Of a stretch of 10,726 bases of DNA, positions 1 through 7,019 are shown piece after piece. Each line of letters starts with the position of its first letter. Positions within the stretch are counted from its first letter, which is position 1. The position numbers and the translations under genes are program-made. The notes beneath the pieces are model-generated. The model searched no databases, was not told the DNA's origin, and saw only the letters and a program-made list of their open reading frames with translations. This stretch comes from MAG-120802 sp049430265 (GTDB lineage Bacteria > Actinomycetota > Actinomycetes > Nanopelagicales > Nanopelagicaceae): NCBI GenBank assembly GCA_049430265.1, contig JBMTBW010000027.1, positions 1-10,726 of the forward strand. Reading direction: 5' to 3'.

Positions 1-533
1 TAATCGCTGGTGTTACTGGTTTTCTGGCCTCATTTATTTTAACAATTGATAAATTCAAAGTTTTAAAAGATGCAGGCTTTACTCCATCCTGCAATATAAA
101 CGCCAGTTTAAACTGTAAAAGTGTGATGCTTTCAGAACAAGCAGAGGTCTTTGGGTTTCCTAATTCCTTAATTGGAATTGCAACATTTGCAATAATGATA
201 GCTTTGTCTGTCGCTATGTTTTTGCAAGTTGAGTTTCCAAAGCTATTTTGGCAGCTTCTCGTTTTAGGGACCTCGCTGGCAGTTGTATTCTGCCACTGGT
301 TAGCATTCCAAACTATTTTTGAAATTGGTGCACTGTGCCCTTATTGCATGGTTGCTTGGGTAGCGACGCTACTGGTTTTATCTGTTGGCCTTCGTGAGTT
401 GCTACAAAAAAGAAAAGAATTAGTCACTAATGAGTCTGAAAAGGTAGCAATCGAAACTATTGCTAATTGGATGTTGCCTCTTCATATTCTCTGGGCAACA
501 CTTTTAGTTGGCGCAGCATTTCTCGGTGTCTAG
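1..533 (+). CDS. Vitamin K epoxide reductase (VKOR) family protein, 5' end cut off by the window
   Basis: Membrane oxidoreductase that reoxidises a DsbA-like thiol oxidase and passes electrons to quinone, so supporting disulfide formation outside the cytoplasm. The frame is open from the first bases (codons start at base 3), so the true start lies upstream; the GTG/ATG near base 123 falls inside the protein. The visible 176 residues contain the periplasmic-loop cysteine pair in PSCNINASLNC (visible residues 30 and 38), the family phrase VFGFPNSLIG just after it, several hydrophobic helices, and the quinone-side CPYC pair at visible residues 112 and 115 (bases 336-347). All four catalytic cysteines are therefore present. 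A last helix ends at the TAG at 531-533. The next gene starts 18 nt later, so the two are probably cotranscribed. In bacteria VKOR homologues are typical of Actinobacteria and Cyanobacteria, among others. The family call is firm; the redox partner is not visible here. Confidence 0.93.
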   Translation, partial: IAGVTGFLASFILTIDKFKVLKDAGFTPSCNINASLNCKSVMLSEQAEVFGFPNSLIGIATFAIMIALSVAMFLQVEFPKLFWQLLVLGTSLAVVFCHWLAFQTIFEIGALCPYCMVAWVATLLVLSVGLRELLQKRKELVTNESEKVAIETIANWMLPLHILWATLLVGAAFLGV

Positions 534-551
534 TTAATTTGAAGAGCTAAA

Positions 552-1160
552 TTGTCTATAGGTAAGAAAGTACTAATAAGTGGCTTTGAGCCATTTGGTG
601 GATCTGATTTAAACTCCTCACAGCTTGTAGTGGAGGCAATTTCCAAAGAGAGCCTCTCAGGGCTGGAGCTATCTGCAGTAATTCTTCCTGTCGAGTTTGA
701 TAAGGCAGCAAGAGTTCTGCTCTCTAAAGTCAATGATTTCAATCCAGAGATAATCATCTCCTTTGGACAAGCTGAGGGGAGAAAGGCAATTACTCCAGAG
801 AAGATTGCAATTAATCTTGATTCAGCTCGAATCCCTGACAACGCTGGGGAGTTGAGAGTAAATAAAGTAATTGTTGAGACAGGCGCAGATGGCTATTTCA
901 GCACTCTACCTATCGAGAAGATGGTTGAAGCCGTCAAAGAGTGCGGGCTAGAAAGTGAGATCTCTCTATCTGCTGGAGCATTTCTATGTAATCACATCTT
1001 CTACCATCTCCAACATCAACTGCTTGAAAGTGAAGTTAAATCTGGCTTTGTCCATCTTCCTTTAGTTAATGAGCAAATAGCCCAATATCCAAATCAACCT
1101 AGTTGGGCTTTGAAAGATCTCGTTCAAGGCGTTAGAGCAGCAATTCTCAGCACTTTATGA
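552..1160 (+). CDS. pcp: Pyrrolidone-carboxylate peptidase (pyroglutamyl peptidase I)
   Basis: Cytosolic cysteine peptidase (family C15) that removes N-terminal pyroglutamate from peptides. The protein has 202 residues, slightly short of the usual 205-215 because the C-terminal tail is reduced. The family signature GFEPFGG lies at residues 11-17. From the known Bacillus enzyme, the catalytic triad maps to Glu83 (in ITPEKIAI), Cys146 (in GAFLCNHIFY) and His168 (in GFVHLP), all present. ARIPDN at 92-97 is also diagnostic. The start is a TTG at 552; it gives the normal 10-residue lead before GFEPFGG, and GAAGAG at 541-546 is a weak ribosome-binding site. It follows the VKOR gene by 18 nt, probably in one transcript. 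A role in peptide scavenging would suit a small planktonic cell, but that is inference. Confidence 0.95.
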   Translation: MSIGKKVLISGFEPFGGSDLNSSQLVVEAISKESLSGLELSAVILPVEFDKAARVLLSKVNDFNPEIIISFGQAEGRKAITPEKIAINLDSARIPDNAGELRVNKVIVETGADGYFSTLPIEKMVEAVKECGLESEISLSAGAFLCNHIFYHLQHQLLESEVKSGFVHLPLVNEQIAQYPNQPSWALKDLVQGVRAAILSTL

Positions 1161-1201
1161 TGAAAACTTATCCCTTAACTCACTATCCAAGTAAAGACTC
1201 A

Positions 1202-1207
1202 TAGAAT
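1202..1207 (+). promoter_or_regulatory. Candidate -10 box for a near-leaderless sulfotransferase-like mRNA
   Basis: TAGAAT matches the actinobacterial TANNNT pattern and ends 9 nt before the ATG at 1217, so a start 6-7 nt downstream would leave a leader of about 2-3 nt. No Shine-Dalgarno sequence precedes the ATG, which fits a leaderless message. No convincing -35 is seen at 16-18 bp spacing (CTCACT at best). It lies in the 56-nt spacer after pcp, which otherwise shows nothing. Confidence 0.4.
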
Positions 1208-1216
1208 AATTGCCTA

Positions 1217-2338
1217 ATGAGCGAACCTCGTTTAGTAATTCATGCAGGATTCCACAAATCAGGAACTACTGCTCTGCAGGAATCCTTTGATTCACAAAGC
1301 CTTGAGTTAAAGCAAAATGGAATTATCTATCCAAATATTGGAAGAAAAGCTCATCATCGGATTGCTTGGGCTTTATCTCAAAGAACATGGGGATGGAATA
1401 AAAAAGGCGGTGAGAAAACTTCAAAAAAAGAATGGACTCGTCTAGTAAAGGCTATTAATGCAGATAAATCTGAAACCGTATTACTCAGTAGCGAATTCTT
1501 CTCAGAGCTGGATACAGAACAGATACAAACAATCTTTAATGAGATCAAAGGAAGAAGAATTGAAGCGCTCTTTACCGTCAGGCCTCTGGTAAAGCTTCTT
1601 GGCTCTTCTTATCAACAATATTTAAAATACGGGATTACGGCAGATTATGTGACCTGGCTACATTCAGTACTAGATAAACCCGGCGAGTCAAAGATCAATC
1701 CAACTTTCTGGATGCGTCATTTCCATGGGCAGGTGGTTACAAAGTGGGTAAAAGTCTTAGGAACGGGAAACGTAACTGTACTAATTGTGGACGAATCAAA
1801 ACCAGAATTTCTCTATGACTCAATAAATCAATATTTAGGGCTACCCAAAGACTTTATCAAGCCTCAAAAAATAGGTAGTAACCGTTCCCTTAATCTTGCG
1901 GAAATAGCCTTACTTATAGAATTAAATAAACAATTTCCTAAAGACAGAACCTGGAATGAGTATGAAATCTTTATCAGGGATGGATATATAAGGCGATTAA
2001 CTGATGAAATTAAGTCTCCAAGTGATTCAGCTAAGTTACTAACTCCTAAATGGGCAATAGAAAAGGGCAATGAGATCGGAGCGCAGAATAAAAGTGAGCT
2101 TGTAGCAAGCGGAGCAACAATCATCGGAGATATCAATACTTTAGATTCAGCATTGGTACCCGAGGGAGATCCGGTATATCCAACAGAGATATCGATAGCG
2201 CATATTGCTCAAGCAATGCTGGTTTTTAATAAGGATTTAATCAAGAGGTTACCGTTAAGCTGGATTAGAAAGAATTTAGTTAAACGTTATCGGAGAAAGT
2301 TGCGAGTACAAATTTCTCGTACTCGTAAGCAGATTTAG
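1217..2338 (+). CDS. Sulfotransferase-like P-loop protein (PAPS-dependent type)
   Basis: A 373-residue soluble protein with the hallmarks of the PAPS sulfotransferase fold. The 5'-phosphosulfate-binding loop is HAGFHKSGTTALQ at residues 9-21, with the catalytic-type Lys14. A strand with LLSSEFFS follows at 89-96. Then comes the 3'-phosphate-binding arginine/serine pattern (VRP at 121-123 followed by Ser130-Ser131). Proteins of this type move sulfate from PAPS to a hydroxyl, often on glycans or lipids; the acceptor cannot be read from sequence. The C-terminal 25 residues are strongly basic (RKNLVKRYRRKLR and onward), perhaps for contact with membrane or acidic polymer. It ends tail to tail with the nucleotidyltransferase gene, overlapping by 4 nt, so any shared function rests on proximity only. 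A surface-polymer sulfotransferase is the best guess; another P-loop kinase-like activity remains possible. Confidence 0.78.
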   Translation: MSEPRLVIHAGFHKSGTTALQESFDSQSLELKQNGIIYPNIGRKAHHRIAWALSQRTWGWNKKGGEKTSKKEWTRLVKAINADKSETVLLSSEFFSELDTEQIQTIFNEIKGRRIEALFTVRPLVKLLGSSYQQYLKYGITADYVTWLHSVLDKPGESKINPTFWMRHFHGQVVTKWVKVLGTGNVTVLIVDESKPEFLYDSINQYLGLPKDFIKPQKIGSNRSLNLAEIALLIELNKQFPKDRTWNEYEIFIRDGYIRRLTDEIKSPSDSAKLLTPKWAIEKGNEIGAQNKSELVASGATIIGDINTLDSALVPEGDPVYPTEISIAHIAQAMLVFNKDLIKRLPLSWIRKNLVKRYRRKLRVQISRTRKQI

Positions 2339-3030
2339 ACTAACCCTTTGTTTGCCCTCTCTAAATCTGCTTGGAAATCAACTTCAACAGCAAACAAATC
2401 AGAAATATCTACGGGCTCGAGTTTGATACCTGCTTTCTCTATGGCTAATTCAAGGCCTCGTTCGAAGTAGTCATTATCAGCGCACTCCTCAAGATGGTTA
2501 ATTACAGCTGCTTTTTCACCCTTACCGATAAAATTAATCCCCACTGCTTCGCCTAAGGCATTGACTACTTGCTTGGATAAAGAATTAATATTCCCATTTG
2601 AATCTACGGTGTATTTAATTTCCTCATCAGATGTTGCTGAAGTATTCACACATACAAAGGATTTCTCCTCACGCATGCGTGATTGAACGCGCTCTAGAAC
2701 TCTTGGATCAAAAACTACATCTCCGTTTAACCAGAGAACGCCGCTTTCTTGGGATGCACGAAGCGCCTTAAGAAGGCTCTTTGATGTATTTGTTTGATCA
2801 TAAACTTCGTTATAAATAAAGGCTGCATTTGGGTGAGCCTCCATAATCATTTCCATCTTGAATCCAACTACGATTGTTACACGAGCTTCTTGCCCAAAGA
2901 CTTTCTCAACATTTTCTAATTGTTGGGCCATAATCGAGCGACCATCAGCTAAGGGGGTAAGCGGCTTTGGCCATGGTTTTCCAAGACGGGTGCCCATTCC
3001 AGCCGCAAGAATCACAACTTGAAGGGTCAT
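2335..3030 (-). CDS. Nucleotidyltransferase of the LicC / inositol-1-phosphate cytidylyltransferase type
   Basis: GT-A-fold nucleotidyltransferase of 231 residues that would couple CTP (or another NTP) with an alcohol or sugar phosphate. The N-terminal nucleotide-binding signature LAAGMGTRL is at residues 8-16, followed by PKPLTPL at 21-27. NEVYDQTNTSKSL at 74-86 is characteristic of phosphocholine / inositol-phosphate cytidylyltransferases. The metal-binding strand LNGDVVFD is at 101-108, and the closing VEVDFQADLERA at 215-226 corresponds to the family's E-x-D metal motif. The ATG start puts the signature in its usual place near the N terminus and lies exactly 6 nt after a TAGTAT -10 box, so the message is likely leaderless. 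It is divergent from the CDP-alcohol phosphotransferase operon and shares its 18-bp promoter gap, which suggests it supplies the CDP-alcohol used there. The exact substrate (glycerol, inositol, choline or sugar phosphate) cannot be read. Confidence 0.87.
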   Translation of the reverse strand: MTLQVVILAAGMGTRLGKPWPKPLTPLADGRSIMAQQLENVEKVFGQEARVTIVVGFKMEMIMEAHPNAAFIYNEVYDQTNTSKSLLKALRASQESGVLWLNGDVVFDPRVLERVQSRMREEKSFVCVNTSATSDEEIKYTVDSNGNINSLSKQVVNALGEAVGINFIGKGEKAAVINHLEECADNDYFERGLELAIEKAGIKLEPVDISDLFAVEVDFQADLERANKGLV

Positions 3031-3035
3031 AGATT

Positions 3036-3042
3036 TATACTA
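3036..3042. promoter_or_regulatory. Symmetric bidirectional -10 element driving two divergent leaderless genes
   Basis: On the plus strand TATACT (3036-3041) is followed by 7 nt and then the ATG at 3049. On the minus strand TAGTAT (3042-3037) is followed by 6 nt and then the ATG whose first base is 3030. Both hexamers fit TANNNT and overlap by five base pairs, so one short AT box sits at the right distance for leaderless initiation in both directions. No good -35 was found for either. This assignment also supports the choice of both start codons. Confidence 0.6.
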
Positions 3043-3048
3043 CAGGAA

Positions 3049-4686
3049 ATGGATAAATCCCTTACCTCTCTCGTTGTTACCTCTTCAACAAAGGTCAGAG
3101 AAATCCTTGATAGTTTCAAAGCTTTAGATAGCGACTTACTACTCTTAGATCAGAATTCAATTATTGCGCAACCACATTTAGAACTCCTCACTGATTATCC
3201 AAGAAGCGCCTCAGTAGCTCTTGTCTCAACCCAAAAAAATGGCGACACATTGGTTCGTCAAAATAGGATTGCTAGCGCTTCATCAAGTTCACATAAAGTC
3301 ACAATTGGTAATCGTAATTTTGCAGGTGCTATTCGAATCTCTCAGAGACAACGAGAGGATGTAATAAAGGCTTTAGAAGGTGCGGCCAATTCTGAACTAT
3401 CTGGTAATGCGATAGATCTAGTCTTGGTTGCATTAACGAGAGCTAGAGTGCAAGTTGATGCCGCTGAACTTTGGGCAGCACCTTACGCGCGTAGCTCCGA
3501 TGATTTAGTGAAAGAAAATGTTAAAGGTGAGCTTGCTAATTTAAACATGGGTAAATTGCGGCTTAAGATGGCAAATCGAGCAAATGATGGGTTTTACTCC
3601 GTATTTTTCTTACGTAAGTTTTCTAAGCTTCTAACTTGGTTAGCGGTAAGAGTTAATGCAACACCGAATCAGGTGACTTTAATATCTTTTGCAATTGGTC
3701 TCTATTCAGCATTTTGTTTTACGAAAGGAACTTTTTCTCAAACTTTACTAGGGGCAGTATTACTACAGCTAAGCATCATTGTGGACTGTGTTGATGGAGA
3801 GCTAGCGCGCTACACCAGAAAATTTTCCAAATTAGGCGCTTGGCTTGATGCTGTGACAGATCGAGTCAAGGAATACATGGTGTTTCTAGGACTTGCTATA
3901 GGTGCTGAGAAATCAGGGCAAGATTTATGGATCCCGGCATTAGTGATGATGTTGATACAAACCTTTAGACATCTTTCAGACTACAACTTTGCTCGCTCAA
4001 TAAAGCAGCGAGCTGAAGAGCAATTCTTAGCTCCAATCGATTTCTCGGCCGATTTTGATGGAATTATTCCTTCAGAACGTGAACCTAAAGGCCGCCTGCG
4101 TTATTGGCTAGGCAAAATTATCCAATTCCCAATAGGTGAGCGTTGGTTGGTAATCAGCGCTAGCGCTGTGATTGGTGGGGCAAGTTTCACATTCACGGTA
4201 ATGCCGATATTAGCTTTCATATCTGCCTTAGTCGTTTTTCGTGGTCGAACCATCCGCACTCTTAAAATGCAGAAGGAGCGAAGTCGAGGAATATTGATAA
4301 GCGCGCAGCAAGATTCTCTCTTTGTAAGACTCGCATTTTTGAAGAGATTCGACTGGATTGAACCCTCTTTCTTACGCGTAATTGAATTTGCTCTTTTGTT
4401 ATGGATTTTCATAATCAATGAGCAGATAAATATGGTCTCATTTGTTATTTTCTTTGCCATCGTCTTTCACCACTATGACAACCTTTATCGCTCGCTTCAA
4501 AATGAGAAGAAACCAATCTGGCTCTCAAGCCTTGGATTATTTATCGAGGGGCGATTACTAGTTCTAGCAATAGCTGCATTCAATGGTTGGGGTTTGGATT
4601 ACTTTGCCTGGTATTTTTCAACACTATTCTTAGTAATTTCCTCTGGGCAATGGGTTTTAAGTCATAGAGCCAATAAGGTTGGATAA
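3049..4686 (+). CDS. CDP-alcohol phosphotransferase with N-terminal degenerate nucleotidyltransferase-like domain and C-terminal DUF5941-like region
   Basis: Membrane enzyme of 545 residues that would transfer a phospho-alcohol from CDP-alcohol to a hydroxyl acceptor. Residues 1 to about 160 are soluble and look like a worn nucleotidyltransferase: LLLLDQNSII sits where the NGD strand would be and NRNFAGAIRIS where the acceptor loop would be, but the AAGxGTRL loop is absent. Residues about 180-400 are the CDP-alcohol phosphotransferase domain, with TPNQVT at 205-210 and a complete motif: Asp246, Asp249-Gly250, Ala253-Arg254, Gly263, Asp267, Asp271. The C-terminal 120 residues form more helices and contain FHHYDNLYR (His474-His475), which I associate with the actinobacterial DUF5941 region from memory. 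The start is ATG 3049, placed by the -10 box; an in-frame TTG at 3019 would put the start upstream of that box and inside the divergent gene. The stop overlaps the next ATG by 1 nt (TAATG). The substrate is unknown. Confidence 0.85.
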   Translation: MDKSLTSLVVTSSTKVREILDSFKALDSDLLLLDQNSIIAQPHLELLTDYPRSASVALVSTQKNGDTLVRQNRIASASSSSHKVTIGNRNFAGAIRISQRQREDVIKALEGAANSELSGNAIDLVLVALTRARVQVDAAELWAAPYARSSDDLVKENVKGELANLNMGKLRLKMANRANDGFYSVFFLRKFSKLLTWLAVRVNATPNQVTLISFAIGLYSAFCFTKGTFSQTLLGAVLLQLSIIVDCVDGELARYTRKFSKLGAWLDAVTDRVKEYMVFLGLAIGAEKSGQDLWIPALVMMLIQTFRHLSDYNFARSIKQRAEEQFLAPIDFSADFDGIIPSEREPKGRLRYWLGKIIQFPIGERWLVISASAVIGGASFTFTVMPILAFISALVVFRGRTIRTLKMQKERSRGILISAQQDSLFVRLAFLKRFDWIEPSFLRVIEFALLLWIFIINEQINMVSFVIFFAIVFHHYDNLYRSLQNEKKPIWLSSLGLFIEGRLLVLAIAAFNGWGLDYFAWYFSTLFLVISSGQWVLSHRANKVG

Positions 4687-5471
4687 TGATAGATAGGCCG
4701 AAGAATCCGACGATTGCACAGATTCGAGAGATTTCCCAGCCAACCTCAGTCACTGGGAGAGCCAATGCGGAGCATTGGGTTGCCGAACTCTATTTACGCA
4801 AAGTTTCACCTTACTTAACAAGGCTTCTACTAAAAACTCCAATAACAGCCAACGGAGTGACATATTTGATGATTGCAACAGGTCTATCTATAAGTGCTGC
4901 ATTACTAATCCCTGGCTATCAAGGTATTTTGCTAGCTCTTTTTCTCTCTCAGTTGCAGATGCTCTGGGATTGTTGTGACGGTGAAATCGCCAGATGGAAA
5001 AATACTCAATCCCCTAAAGGCGTCTTCTTAGACAGAGTTGCGCACTATCTAACTGAAAGCTTGATTCCTATTGCATTTGCACTTCGACTTTCAGGTTGGC
5101 CCGAAAATGAAATTTCTGACTGGAGGTTGCCTTTTATTGCAGCTTTGATCTCCGTAGCAATCTTGCTAAATAAAGGATTTAATGATGCGGTTCATGTATC
5201 GAGAGCCTTCGCTGGATTTTCAAAACTAGGAGATAGTAAAGAAATTGGTAACCCTACAAAAACCTGGCTAAGAATTCTTAAATTACCCTTCAAAGTCTTT
5301 GCTGTTCAACGTCTATTTCACTCTGTTGAAATGTCTATCGTTATAGCTATCTTTGGCAATAATCCTGCATTGATTGAAGTAGGTATTTTTGTGGCCATCT
5401 TTGTAACTATCGGTCACCTAATTTCCATTTTAGGCTCAAGAAAGCTTGATGGAATACGAGAATCCAAATGA
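4686..5471 (+). CDS. Second CDP-alcohol phosphotransferase family protein, with His replacing the fourth motif Asp
   Basis: Multi-helix membrane protein of 261 residues. The family motif is plain: TANGVT at 54-59, then Asp95, Asp98-Gly99, Ala102-Arg103, Gly112 and Asp116 with exact spacing. The position of the last aspartate, proposed as catalytic base in structurally studied members, is His120 (LDRVAHY). Hydrophobic segments occur at about 55-78, 79-96, 121-136, 147-163, 210-225 and 228-250. Its start overlaps the preceding stop by one base and its own end overlaps the next gene by 4 nt (ATGA), so expression is tightly coupled. AAGG near 4675 is a weak ribosome-binding site. It is probably a sister activity to the upstream enzyme rather than a duplicate, since it lacks both added domains and has a different active site. 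Activity with His at this site is unproven; a non-catalytic partner role is possible. Confidence 0.85.
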   Translation: MIDRPKNPTIAQIREISQPTSVTGRANAEHWVAELYLRKVSPYLTRLLLKTPITANGVTYLMIATGLSISAALLIPGYQGILLALFLSQLQMLWDCCDGEIARWKNTQSPKGVFLDRVAHYLTESLIPIAFALRLSGWPENEISDWRLPFIAALISVAILLNKGFNDAVHVSRAFAGFSKLGDSKEIGNPTKTWLRILKLPFKVFAVQRLFHSVEMSIVIAIFGNNPALIEVGIFVAIFVTIGHLISILGSRKLDGIRESK

Positions 5472-6253
5472 TTGCTATCGCTAAGGAGATGATTAGTGGG
5501 TTTCGCTATCTATTCCCTCGAGGCAAATTTCGCATTGTATTAATTGCTTTATCGGCACTTGCAGCGACAATCTCTGTTTCTGAACTTCTTGTTATGAAAT
5601 TCTTTGCAACTTTAGTTTTGAACGAGGAAGAATTCACTCGAGAGTTTTTAGGATGGGCAATTGCAGGATTTTTTCTCTTCTTTATTCTGACCAGAGTAAG
5701 TCAATATTTCCAGAGAAGCTATCGAGTCAAAGCCTTCGCTAGATCCTTCAGAGCAGCTAAAAAAGACCGCACTACGAAGGAGGAAAATAGAGAGTGGGCG
5801 ATGGCCTTTGAGCTGAGCAACATTCTTAGTTTTGCCACCCAATTAGTAGCAATAATTACCTTCTTTTTCTTCCTAGACCCACTTCTAGCACTGATAAACA
5901 CCTTAATATTAATTGTCGTACTGCAGGCTTTGGGCTGGATATTTAATAAGCAGATAATGGTTCAAAAAGATCTTGTAATAAAGAATCAAAAGAAGCGGAT
6001 AAAGCCTGAGAAACGCTACAGCGCAAGAATAAAAGCGGGAGAGTCAGGGGCACTTATTTCCAGCGCTGGAACGCTAGTCCTTCTCGCTTCACTCTTATAT
6101 TTAAGCGTAGATTCACAGATAAGCCCAACAAATGCTCTAATCGTATTTCTTGGAGCGCGGCTACAGAATTCTGTAATCTCTAATACTTCACGTTCATTAA
6201 TGCGTTATGCAAAGTCAAGTGCGCGAATTGATTCAGACGATGACTTTGAATGA
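5468..6253 (+). CDS. ABC-exporter-like transmembrane domain protein without a nucleotide-binding domain
   Basis: Integral membrane protein of 261 residues with about six predicted helices (roughly 22-48, 61-80, 113-135, 137-157, 193-213, 220-238) and long charged cytosolic-type stretches between helices 2 and 3 (84-112) and between 4 and 5 (160-192). This layout, including the RSYRVKAFARSF run after helix 2 and the LISSAGTLVLL / ALIVFLGARLQ pair at the end, resembles the membrane domain of type IV ABC exporters. The protein stops where the ATPase would begin: no Walker A, LSGGQ or Walker B is present, and no ATPase gene follows. It begins inside the previous gene (ATGA overlap) and ends 14 nt inside the glycosyltransferase gene, so it belongs to the operon. 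Export or flipping of the lipid-linked product is a reasonable inference, but the family assignment rests on pattern alone. Confidence 0.6.
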   Translation: MIAIAKEMISGFRYLFPRGKFRIVLIALSALAATISVSELLVMKFFATLVLNEEEFTREFLGWAIAGFFLFFILTRVSQYFQRSYRVKAFARSFRAAKKDRTTKEENREWAMAFELSNILSFATQLVAIITFFFFLDPLLALINTLILIVVLQALGWIFNKQIMVQKDLVIKNQKKRIKPEKRYSARIKAGESGALISSAGTLVLLASLLYLSVDSQISPTNALIVFLGARLQNSVISNTSRSLMRYAKSSARIDSDDDFE

Positions 6254-7019
6254 AGTAACCCTAACAATTGCTTACTCAACATTAACTAAGCGCTTAGGCA
6301 ATATCCAATATTCAAAGAGTAGCCCGGATCGAGAAATCATTGTCCTAGTACAAAATCCAGATGAGAGCAATTACAACACTGAAAAGCTACAGGGAAAATT
6401 AGTTGAATTAAAAAGCAGGGGTGTAGCTAAGAGTAGAAATGCGGCAATCCAGTACGCATCAGGAAAGTATCTGATTTTTGGAGACGACGACATTACTTTT
6501 GTGGAAGAAGGAATACAAAAGTGCATTTCCTACTTTGAGTCGCACCCTGATTGCTCCATAATTATGGCTCAAACATCTGATGAGTATGGAAAACTTCGTA
6601 AAACTTATCCAAAAAAAGCACATAAGTTGAGTAGATTTAATTCTGCCAAGGCGGCAACTTATGAACTCATGGTAAGAATTGAATCGATAAGAAATGCCGG
6701 AATAAAGTTTGACGAGAATTTTGGCGCAGGAGCAGATAACTACCTCGGAGATGAGTACATTTTCATTGCAGATTCCATAAAAAAAGGGCTTAAAGGGGTT
6801 TTTCTACCAATCAAAGTAGCAATACACCCATCTGAAAGTTCTGGGAGTGCTTGGGGAACTCAGAGGGATCTAAAGGCCCGCGCCAAGGTTTTTAGTCGAG
6901 TATTCGGCCCAATGGCACCATTTTTTCGGACGCTATTCCTTATGAAATCCCAACTCTTTAAATTTCGAAAAGGGCGAGTGGGAATACTCAATTCACTAAG
7001 GTTCATAATCGGGCGATGA
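6240..7019 (+). CDS. Family 2 glycosyltransferase (GT-A fold)
   Basis: Predicted cytosolic glycosyltransferase of 259 residues using a nucleotide sugar. The nucleotide-binding phrase GVAKSRNAAIQYASGKYLIF at 61-80 leads into the metal-binding GDDD (Asp82-84). A later FDENFGAGADNYLGDEYIF segment (157-175) corresponds to the acceptor/base region, usually written G-E-D in this family. The usual opening strand (SVIIPTYN) is diverged here to VTLTIAYSTL, so the N terminus is atypical. No membrane helix is evident, but the C-terminal 40 residues are basic and hydrophobic and may contact the membrane. ATG 6240 is preferred because it leaves a normal N terminus; an in-frame ATG at 6207 would add 11 residues that also encode the end of the previous gene. 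The overlap is 14 nt upstream and 4 nt (ATGA) downstream. The sugar and acceptor are not identifiable. Confidence 0.82.
   Translation: MTLNEVTLTIAYSTLTKRLGNIQYSKSSPDREIIVLVQNPDESNYNTEKLQGKLVELKSRGVAKSRNAAIQYASGKYLIFGDDDITFVEEGIQKCISYFESHPDCSIIMAQTSDEYGKLRKTYPKKAHKLSRFNSAKAATYELMVRIESIRNAGIKFDENFGAGADNYLGDEYIFIADSIKKGLKGVFLPIKVAIHPSESSGSAWGTQRDLKARAKVFSRVFGPMAPFFRTLFLMKSQLFKFRKGRVGILNSLRFIIGR

Noticed and set aside
530..841. 103-codon open frame on the minus strand opposite pcp
   Set aside because: Fully antisense to a gene with an intact catalytic triad; no start context or family features.
3019..3048. Upstream in-frame TTG that would lengthen the CDP-alcohol phosphotransferase by 10 residues
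   Set aside because: It would start inside the divergent gene and upstream of the -10 box that sits at leaderless distance from ATG 3049.
4155..4168. 14-bp perfect palindrome CAGCGCTAGCGCTG
   Set aside because: It lies inside the CDP-alcohol phosphotransferase gene and arises from repeated Ser-Ala codons (AGC GCT AGC GCT) in a membrane segment; no regulatory context.
6207..6239. Earlier ATG for the glycosyltransferase, 33 nt upstream
   Set aside because: The 11 extra residues have no family match and deepen the overlap with the previous gene to 47 nt; ATG 6240 is enough for the first strand of the fold. Not excluded outright.
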